This document shows, one piece after another, positions 23,701-32,900 of a DNA stretch of 64,000 nucleotides (the stretch's first letter is position 1; each line of letters opens with the position of its first letter). The notes under the pieces were generated by a model. The model was not told where the DNA came from, searched no databases, and was given only the letters and a program-made list of their open reading frames with translations. The position numbers were made by a program, and so were the translations under genes. This stretch comes from Microstegium vimineum. Lineage: Eukaryota > Streptophyta > Magnoliopsida > Poales > Poaceae. The DNA lies in contig CM039130.1 in NCBI GenBank assembly GCA_022036555.1, positions 13,531,840-13,595,839 on the forward strand. Direction: 5' to 3'.

Positions 23701-24942
23701 CCTCCACATCGCTCCAGTTCACCTCCTCCTCGTCCTCCTCTTCCGAGGGCGACAACTCCTCGTCAAGGCCTTCCCGCCTCTGACGGGCCCGGCGCTGCTC
23801 TCTCAACTCTCTCTCCCGGGCCCTCTTGGACGTGGCCACCTTGGCTTTGTCCTTGTCGGCCTTCTGCTTCTTCGCATGGAGGCGCCTCGCCTGCTTCGTG
23901 GCCCGGTCCTCCTTCACCGGCGGGGGCGAGGGTCGGAAGGACACATTCCCCTGCGGAACGCGAGGCAGTTAGAACACAGGCAAAGAGGACGGAAAGGGCG
24001 AGCGCGAGGACTCTAACAAGAGGAGAGGACCTTACCAGCTCAAAGAAGCCCTCGTCCGGCTTCATGGGGATCTTCGCGATGTTCTTGGCGGCGAACGACC
24101 CCGCGAAGAAGCGGCGGACGCGGTGGACCACCGTATCCGGGGCCAGTTCTTCTTCGGTGAAGCGACAGCCCGAGAGATCGACCCCCGGACCCATCTCGTC
24201 GATGCGGAGGGGTCGAGCCATCAGTGGCACGACCCGCCGCCGGTGGAACGCCGACGCGACGATCTCCGCCGTGAGCCCCTCCTTCTTCAGGCGCCCGAGC
24301 GCGTCCAACAAGCCTTCGAGGCGGTCCTGCTTGTTCGTCGGGACGCCATATCCAGCAGTCGGGCTGGGCGTCGAGTGTCCTCCCGGTGTACGCCGGGAGT
24401 AGATCGTCGTCGTTCCTCAGGTAGAACCACCCGGAGTGCCATCCGGAGTGGCTCGAGGACAACTTCCCCGGGATCCAGCACCCCGACCGCTTGACGAAGA
24501 TGCTGCAGCACCCGGCCCTGACCATCCGGCGGGTACCCCTGTCGACCGAGGCGTGGAAGATGCTGGCCTTGAAGATATGGAGCCACAGCTCCCAGTGGGG
24601 CTCGATCCCAAGGTAGCCTTCGCATACCGCGGCGAAGACCGCCGCCTGGTAGACGCCATTGGGGGTGAGGTGCTGGAGCTCCACGCCGTAATAGTGGAGA
24701 AGCGCGCGCAGAAAGCGGCTGGGTGGGGCGCCTAGTCCCGCCCGGTGGAAAATCTCGAACGACACCACATACCCCTCCGGCGGGTTAGGCTCGGCGTGGT
24801 CTGGCGGTGGAAGCAGCCACTCCGGCCTCTCCGCCGTGGTAGCGGGCCGGAGAAGACCACTCTCCACCAACCCCGTCAGGTGCGAGGCGGTCACCAAAGA
24901 GGCGGGCCAGTCATCGGGGCCGACGAGGTCGAACTTGGCCAT
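20790..24942 (-). pseudogene. Antisense accessory gene of the Tat element ('putative gypsy type transposon' family), six exons
   Basis: Gene on the strand opposite to gag-pol. First ATG at 24942 (MAKFDLVGPDDW). Exons by eye: 24942-24036, 23950-23312, 23224-22479, 22397-22020, 21939-21327, 21235-20790. All five introns (about 80-91 bp) have GT...AG ends; phases fit for introns 1, 2, 4 and 5, intron 3 is less certain. The product would be near 1,200 residues: an N-terminal globular part of the Pfam 'putative gypsy type transposon' type (EGYVVSFEIFHRAGLGAPP), a charged middle with basic KKQKADKDKAKVATSKRARE, an Ala/Pro-rich part, and a long coiled coil (exon 5). Damage: frameshifts near 24345 and 22725, possibly another in exon 3, and a TAG at 22029-22031. 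Relatives such as Grande gene23 are nuclear proteins; function is unknown. Confidence 0.85.
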
Positions 24943-25135
24943 GGGGACGGTGGTTTGCTCGGACTTAGGGGCGGACGGTACGTTCCCTATCCTTCCCGTT
25001 CTCTCTCTCGCTTGCGCAGAGTTCTGGCTCGCGGGATGCCTAAGGCAGTAGCGGGGAGAAGGAGGCAAGGAAGACGAAGGCAAGAAGGCGAGGAAGGCAA
25101 GTGTGCGGAAAGAACACCCGACTCCTCACCTTCGC

Positions 25136-25143
25136 TACTTATA
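25136..25143 (-). promoter_or_regulatory. TATA box of the antisense accessory gene
   Basis: On the minus strand the motif tataagta lies about 195 bases upstream of the ATG at 24942, in the right place for a separate promoter independent of the LTR. Confidence 0.5.
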
Positions 25144-25370
25144 CGCGGGAGGCCAACGGACGGATCCGATAGACAGGCAAGAGAATCTCCGCATTTAATT
25201 CGCCTATACCCCCTTCCTCGTATTCCTCCAGGATAAGGCGTTCCGTCCCATCGTCGGGCTCCGCGCCGCACTCCGCCCTGCAACCGCCACTGTTGTGCCG
25301 AACGAACATCGCCTAAAAAGGCGCGCGGCCGGAAACGTCATTTTCGAGGGTAAGGAATCTTGAGGCAGAA

Positions 25371-25659
25371 AGAGCCTGAAACCTCCGGGACCTCAGTTTA
25401 GACTCTGACACTCCACACACCCCGCCACTCGATCGACCCCTCGGGTGGACAACTCCGTGTAACACAGCTTGTACCCCCCTGTACGAGCACGTTTTGGGTG
25501 CGAGATAATACAAGTCATCCTCCCCCGCTGGACGTAGGGTTTTCTTTGCCCGAACCAGGATAAACCTTGTGTCCATCTTGCATCACGTCTGAGAGAGGGA
25601 GCACGCGATATATAAATTTACTCGTTGGTGGTCTTGGCCCCCGGGTCATAACACCGACA
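25371..25659 (+). repeat. Truncated 3' LTR of the Tat element (289 bp, R-U5 only)
   Basis: Matches 13093-13380 of the 5' LTR at about 97 percent, starting agagcctgaaacctcc. Bases before 25371 do not match the LTR but are the upstream region of the antisense gene. About 990 bases of U3, including the TATA box, and the polypurine tract are gone, while the outer end and target duplication are intact. The deletion therefore happened inside the element after insertion, or was copied from a deleted parent. Confidence 0.88.
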
Positions 25660-25664
25660 ATAAC

Positions 25665-25779
25665 AAAGTTGATTAAATTTAGAGCAGATAGTATCAAATT
25701 TTGTATCTTCAAATATACTTATTTTCATATTATATTTTATAATAAATTTAGTGATACTTACCGGACATCATAGATATTA
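25665..25779. mobile_element. AT-rich relic, probably the interrupted half of a Stowaway-like MITE
   Basis: The sequence after the target duplication (caaagttgattaaatttaga) reads like the core of grass Stowaway MITEs, and left of the Gypsy element, at about 12060-12090, stands ctccctctgttattaaagga, a Stowaway-type end. The Gypsy element seems to have split it. The right end is not recognisable. Confidence 0.35.
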
Positions 25780-26060
25780 GGCCCTGCATTGGGTCTGTGG
25801 AATTAATTTTATTCTCTAGTTATAGTAAGCTATACAAGAGATATATTATTTTTAGGCATGGAAGAAAGAAAATTATAGTTGTAGAATAGAAACATATCAT
25901 GGTACTTTATACAATCTATTTGCATCTCCCATCCTATAAATTTGAGATAGGTTTATATGTGAATTTTGAAAAGTGGTGGAGTGTCAAATTTCAAGTCAAA
26001 TAGTTTAATTTATTATAGTAAAATTCAATTTAGCTCTAAATGAAGGGATCCAAACATCCC
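25780..26060. mobile_element. Tourist-like (PIF/Harbinger) MITE, 281 bp
   Basis: Left end ggccctgcattgggtctgtg and reverse-complemented right end gggatgtttggatcccttca are imperfect terminal repeats of the GG...TGTTTGGAT type. TTA flanks both sides (25777-25779 and 26061-26063), the target duplication of PIF/Harbinger elements. Confidence 0.7.
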
Positions 26061-26063
26061 TTA

Positions 26064-26755
26064 GTATTTTTAAAAATAGATATTTAGTCAACTTAGAATT
26101 GGTTGACTCCTGGAGAAGCAAGTTTACATTTTTTTTTGGATAGAAGAAGTAAAAAAAAATAGATTACGTCTCATCTCTACGACTAAAACACGCTAAAAGT
26201 AATCTTTCCGCAGACCCATACTCGCTCTCTGGAAATATTTCCTTGACCAGACCCGTACTCGCCGGAAAAAATCCCACCCTTCTCCTCGAGTCTGACTCCC
26301 TCCACTACACCATCTCCCTCTCCTCTCTCTCAGCCGAGTAGGTACTCCTTTTCAAAATTAGGTGGCTCCCTAGTGGCCCATCCGCCATCTGCCAAGTTTT
26401 CTGTGCCCTGAACTCTACTGCCGAGCTCTAAAAGGTTATTTCCTTCGCCGAGCTCTAAATGTGATGATCCAAGTATAGTTTCTATCCGTCTTATAACAAT
26501 AAAAAATATGATGGTGAGGTTCACTATGCACTTTGGATAATTTTGAGTGTTAACGGTAGGATGGGACTAATACATGCAGCAATTCCAAACTTAGCGAATG
26601 TACAGTATTGTGCATTTGTGCTGTGCAAAGGGGCAAGGCAAGACGACAGTGCATTCCAAGCACGAATCTCAATCGGAAACGAATGGTCGTCCTAGTGGAC
26701 GGGGTATGCCACCCAATAGTATTCCGCCAGGTCAGCCCGACCACGTCCTAGAGGC
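26064..26755 (+). promoter_or_regulatory. Upstream region of the RAMP4/SERP gene
   Basis: No gene seen. Possible TATA-like ttataaga at about 26765 and gcataaaac near 26780 precede a C/T-rich leader. Two similar phrases around cagacccatactcgc and cagacccgtactcgcc (26210 and 26247) form a short duplication. Confidence 0.35.
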
Positions 26756-26915
26756 ATGTGACTGTTATAAGAGGGAACCTTGCATAAAACCCCTCGCGAT
26801 AGCCCCCGCATATTCGCACACATCCTCCTGCTCCTCGTTCCTCTCCGACGCCTCGCTCACGCAACGCCGCCTCCGTCCCCGTCTCCAGCGAGATCACCTC
26901 CGTCGGCACGCGGAT

Positions 26916-29900
26916 ATGGTGAGAGGGACCGAAACCTTACCTATGTTTCCCCTGGGGGTCTTAGATTTTGCGCAGAACGTATTATTTCTTTTTCCCTTTT
27001 GTGGTTTTGGAATGTTGTGTGTGTGTACATATGCGTATGATGGTTCCGTTGTTGTCGGATTTGGTTGAGCGCGGGCCTGATTTGGTGTAGTCTCCTGTGA
27101 TTTCCGTCTCTATTTGGGGGATTTTCAATCGCAATTTGATGGATCGGTGCGGATCCATGCTTAATTCGACTCCGAGTGTGGCTGTGTGGATATGTGATTA
27201 CATGCTTTAGCGTCTCGCCGTCGTCCTTGGCTGTAGACTGGGGAATACATCATTCCATAGGAATGGCGATCCAGGGGTTCGGTTGATTGTCTTCTAATCT
27301 ACCTTGGGAATGAATCAATGTCACTGCTAACCCCATTTTTTTCTGGGTAAATGATATGGATGTGTCATGCTTGATATTTGAAATTTAGTGTCTAACACTT
27401 ATATAATGCTGCTGCTGATTTTTTTTACCTGTGAACTCTGTAAAACTTGAAAAATGAGAATATCATAAATTTTTTCCCCTGTCGCAGATAATGAAATGGT
27501 TATGCAACTGGGCATATATTATATAAGCAATTAAGCTGAAGGAATAGGAAATAATTGCATTCCGTGTCTGCCTCATTAAGCCTTTGAAAATTTTGATGTG
27601 ATGCCATTTACTGTAATTATCTGGTCCTTTGCAATGGAGTTAGAAGCTTGGAGTTATTCTACACTGTTTTAAGACTTGTTCGTAAGAAGAAATATTAGTT
27701 ATTATTATTTTATGAGTATGGTTCTAGAAAATCTCTCAGTATTTGAGTAGGCGTTTTTCCTGTTCGATCTCCATGGTTAATCACACTGATTTAAGCTGAT
27801 GGCAAATCATTATCCTAGTCTGTTTAGAATGGTGGCTACTGTTTCTGGCTATTGAAATTCCATAATTTCAGTTTGATTGTTTTGTTTGTACAGATAGCCT
27901 TTTATAGGTATTGACAGGTGAAGTGGGCCATTCTGTAAAGATAGAGAGAGATAATATTGTTCATTTTGTTAATCATTTTTCTGGTGTCTGGTACCAAATG
28001 CACATGTTGGGACCATGACAATGAATATAGTAAACAGATTTTACATGATATAAGTGTTCCTTTCCTCTTAACTGGTTAAAAATCTTAAGTCGGTCAGAAT
28101 GTCACTCTATTTATTTTATATCTGAATAGGTTCATATCTATTTTTATAGAAGAATAGGTTTAAAATATTCTATTTTAATAACAAAGAATAAAAAAGTTTA
28201 GATGTACATAGATGTACTGTTATGTTTGATTCTTTATGCTAATCTAATTCCATTTACATTCTCCCAGACTACTTCAAGGCGTCTTGCTGACAGGAAGAGT
28301 GCCAAGTTCCAGAAGAACATCACAAAGAGGGGTTCTGTGCCAGAGACTACGGTGAAAAAGGGGAATGACTACCCTGTTGGACCGATAGTGCTTGGATTCT
28401 TCGTTTTTGTGGTCATTGGATCATGTAAGCATCGCACCAAGCCTTTGTTAGCCTCCCTTCTATTTTGAAACTATATCTCTTGCATTTTGGAAATGTTTTT
28501 AGTTTTTTTCATCTTATGGTTATTTAAGCATCAACACATCGTAATGCATAGCTCTTGAGCTTTTAGAACCATGGGACTGTCCATTGATAAATAATGTTTT
28601 CTTCATGAACTGCTCGTATAAATATATCAAGTTTGACTCATTCCTGGAGTTATTTTAAGGGATTCTCTGTTTTGTTGTTCATGCCAGTCCTTTGTGTAGA
28701 AACACCGCACACCCATAAACGGGGGGTGACCTCATATATATATAGCCTGTATGGCTTACAATACATGTACAATTGACAGTATGGTACTAATCCTAGTCAG
28801 ACTATGCTAAGGTTACAATATACAAGGCCAATGGGCCGGATGCCCATATGGGCTGTTACAATTATATTCTAACACCCTCCCTCAGTCTAAGCCGGAGTGT
28901 CACGAACACAAAGACTGGACCTAAAGTCAGTGAACAGCTGTGCAGGTAACCCTTTGGTCATAATGTCCGCGAACTGATGAGACGATGGAACATGGAGCAC
29001 CCAAACTTGTCCCAAAGCAACCTTCTCACGGACGAAGTGTATATCTATCTCAATATGCTTCGTGCGACGATGATGAACTGGATTGGCAGTCATGTAGATA
29101 GCACTGACATTGTCGCAGTAGACGATCGTCGCCGAAGAGATGGGTGCATGAAGCTCCTGAAGTAGCTGACGAAGTCAACAAGTCTCAGCCACAGCGTGCG
29201 CAACAACACGATACTCAGCCTCCGCACTCGAACGAGAAACCGTAGTTTGTCGCTTAGAGGACCAAGAGACTAAGTTGTCGCCGAGGAAGACATAGTAGCC
29301 GGAAGTGGAGCTCCGAGAGTCGGGACAACCAGCCCAGTCAGCATCGGAGTAGGCAGTCAAGCTGGTGATGCTACTTGTGCCGATGTGGAGCCCAGTGGAG
29401 AGGGTGCCCTTGACATACCGCAGGACACGCTTGAGCATTGCCAGATGAGGCTCGCGCGGGTCGTGCATGAAGAGGCAAACCTGCTGAACAGCATAAGCAA
29501 GGTCCGGACGAGTCAGCGTGAGGTACTGCAGTGCACCGACGAGGCTGCGGTACTGAGTGACATCTGCCACTGGAGCGTCGTCCGTGGCAGAGAGCTTGGC
29601 CTGAGTGTCAATAGGAGTCGCCGTAGAATGACACTCAGCCATGTCGGCGCGTTGGAGCAGATCCACAGCGTACTGACGTTGAGACAGGAACAGACCATCA
29701 GCAGAACGCGTGACAGAGATCCCGAGGAAGTGATGAAGATCCCCGAGATCTGTCATGGCGAACTCGGAGTGAAGGAGCCCGGTGATGCGACGAAGAAGCT
29801 GGGTCGACGAGGCTGTCAGGATGATGTCGTCGACGTAGAGTAGTAAGTAGGCGATGTCCGCACCCGCTTTGTAAACAAAGAGGGACGTATCAGAGGTCGA

Positions 29901-32900
29901 TGCAGTGAAGCCGGACCGCTGGACAAAACAAGAGAACCGTTGGTGCCACGCCTTGGGCGCCTGCTTAAGTCCATACAGAGACTTTTGCAGGAGGCAGACG
30001 TGGTCGGGAGCCGCCGGGTCGACGAAGCCGGGCGGCTGCTGGCAGTAGACGGTCTCATTCAGATGACCGTGAAGAAAGGCGTTCTTCACGTCCAGTTGAT
30101 GAATCGGCCACGAGCGAGAGGTGGCGATGCTGAGAACAGCCCGGATGGTGGCCGGTTTGACAACCGGGCTGAACGTCTCGTCGTAGACGACGCCGTACCG
30201 CTGCGAGAACCCACGAACGACCCATCTGGCTTTATGACGAGCCAGAGAGCCGTCAACGTGATACTTGTGCTTGAAGACCTAGTTGCCGGTGATGACGTTG
30301 GCACGAGGCGGTCGAGGGACTAGACGCCGGGTGCCATTGTCCATAAGCGCCTTGTACTCGTTAGCCATTGCCGCGCGCCAAGCTGCATCGGCAAGCGCAA
30401 CACGAGAGTTGGCTGGCAGTGGCGAGGCCAGACCGGAGACTGCCGCGGTGAAGCCGTACCGCTGCATGGGCGGCGGCAGAGAACCCGTCTGGGCACGAGT
30501 CGTCCGTGTAGAGGCCCCTGGGACCTGGGGTACAACCGCATGCTGTACAGGAAGCGGCTGCACCACCTCCTGCAGTGCTGGAGCCGACGGTACCCGCCGG
30601 CGGCGGCTGCGTAGTAGGTGCCAGACCTGGCCGGCGGCTGTAGTAGACGTCGTACCGCTGCCGTACAGGGGCAGAAGCGGCAGCACCTGCTGGCGGCCGA
30701 GGAGCAGGAGCCGTCGTGCCCTGTCCCGGCCCCTGGAGCAACCAGTGGGCAGCACCATGCCACATGATGGCAGGGTCGAGCCCAACAGGACCGCCGGCGT
30801 CGTCGAAGTCAGACGAGGCAGGCTCAGTCGCGGTCCACAGGCGCCCACCGTCGGAGGAGGCGCGGGAAGTAAGTCCTGTAACAAAAAGTCAAGAATCCAG
30901 TCGAGGCTTGGAGACCGCAAACGGAAAGTGAGTCTCATCAAAAACAACGTGTCGCGAGATGATGATCTTGCGATTGGAGAGGTCAAGACACCGGTAGCCC
31001 TTCTGAGAAGGAGGGTAACCGAGGAAGACACGCGCCGTAGAGCGAGGAGATAATTTGTGGCGAGTCGTGGCACTGTGGTTTGGGTAGCATAGACAGCCAA
31101 AAACCCGAAGGGTGGAGTAATCTGGCATCTTGTGGTGGAGAAGTTGATAGGGTATACCGTTATTTTTGGACGAGGACGGCCGCCGGTTTGTGAGAAACAC
31201 GGCGGTAGAGAGAGCTTCGACCCAATAGGGTGGAGGCATGGCGGCATGAATCAGAAGCGTGCGAACGCCATTGTTCAGAGTGCGGAGCATGCGCCTAGCT
31301 TTGCCGTTCTAAGCAGATGTGTAGGGGCACGAGGTGCGAAGGAGGATGCCGCGGCTGGCAAAGAATGCGCTGGTGGCATTGTTGAGGAACTCGGTGCCAT
31401 TATCTGCCTGAAAACAGCGTAGAGGAAAACTGAATTGTGTGTGAGCGTAAGCGACAAACTGAACAATGTGATCATGAACTTCAGATTTATGGCGAAGAGG
31501 AAACGTCCAACAATAATGTGTAAAATCATCAACTAACACAAGATAAAATTTATAACCAGAAATACTCGCGACTGGAGAGGTCCAAACATCACAATGAACA
31601 AGTTCAAATGGTGCTGATGTCCTAGAGACCGAACTAGTAAACGGCAGCCTAACATGTTTACCAAGCTGGCAGGCATGACAAACGCGGCGAGCTGCTTTAT
31701 TACACTGGATAGCTGAAAGTTTATTTAGAGTAGCGACGACAGCGGGTGCGGGATGACCAAGGCGGGAGTGCCACAGCTCCGGGGAGACGCCGGTGACATG
31801 ACAGCGAGGTGGAAGGAGATGTGGTATGGTGTAGAGGTCCCCGCTGCTATTGCACCGAAGGAGAACCGTCTTGGTCTTGAGATCCTTAACAGAAAAACCA
31901 GATGCGTCAAACTCAATAGAATAGTTATTGTCGCGAGTAAGCTATCGAACAGATAACAGATTACGAGTGAGTTGGGGAGCGACAAGAACAGTATCAAGAC
32001 GAAAAGGACGATCAACTATTTGAAGAACAGAAGTGCCACGACTATGAATGAGAATGGATTGACCGTTGCCGACCATAATGGAGGACGGTGGCGACGGGAG
32101 ATGGGAAAGTAAAATACCGTCATTGGAGGATATGTGGGATGTCGCTCCGTTGTCCATGACCCAGGGTGCAGACCCGCCCTGGATTGCCATCTGGTTGAGG
32201 GCGGCGATCAGGCTAGCCGAGTCCCAGCTGCCCGGAGGCCCGTACGCCGGGGGGCCGCCGGTGGAGAACTGCGGCGGTGCGAAGGCGGTGTGTGCCTGTG
32301 GAGGAGGCGCAGGTGGCGCACCCCACTGCTACTGCTGGGGAGGCCACGGAGCAGCCCAAGGGTTGTTCCAAACCCAAGGGCCGGTTGGCTGACGTCCGCC
32401 GCCTTGCTGCTGCTGGTTGCGGCCACTGCCGCCGTTGCCACCTTACTGCTGGTGGCGACCACCGCCGCCGCTGCCACCGCCACCGTTGCCACCACGGCCG
32501 CCCTTGCCCTTGCCACCGCCGCCACGATAGGTGGACGTAGAGGGGGTGGACTGGCAGGACAGTGACGTGCAGGAGGGGGTGGTGGAGGCGGTCATAGCTG
32601 AAGCCGAGTCAGCCTTGCCCTCGTTGCCGAGGCGGAGCTCCTTGACGCGGAGCATGTTGGTGGCAGACTTGAAGTCGGGGAGCGGCGATGTGTTGGAGAT
32701 GATGTCGGCGGTGTTGGCGAAGCGGGGGTTGAGGCCACGCAGAAGGTTGAGCACGAGCTGCGCAGGGGAGATGGTGTGACCGACCTCCCGTAGGGCATCA
32801 GCGGTGCGCTTCATCTGCTGGGCGTAGGCGTCGACGGAGAGGTCGCCCTGGGACAGGTTGTGGAACTCCTGCTCGAGGACGACGACGCGGGACTCCTTGT

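Larger units (their letters stand above)
12100..25659 (+). mobile_element. Tat-lineage Ty3/Gypsy retrotransposon, 13.6 kb, with antisense accessory gene
   Basis: The element begins tgttggg and ends accgaca, and is flanked on both sides by ataac (12095-12099 and 25660-25664), a perfect 5-bp target duplication. Order inside: 5' LTR, primer-binding site, gag, protease, reverse transcriptase, RNase H, a second archaeal-type RNase H, integrase, a 364-bp tandem duplication, an accessory gene on the opposite strand, and a truncated 3' LTR. The second RNase H and the antisense gene are hallmarks of the Tat group (RIRE2, Retand, Grande, Cinful). Hand comparison of the two LTRs over 288 bases gives 8 substitutions and one indel; at 1.3e-8 per site per year that is about 1 million years, rough. 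It seems to have landed in an AT-rich Stowaway-like relic. Confidence 0.92.

Noticed and set aside
23051..24402. Long plus-strand frames (321 and 245 residues)
   Set aside because: Arg/Pro/Gly-rich complements of GC-rich accessory-gene exons with no domain.
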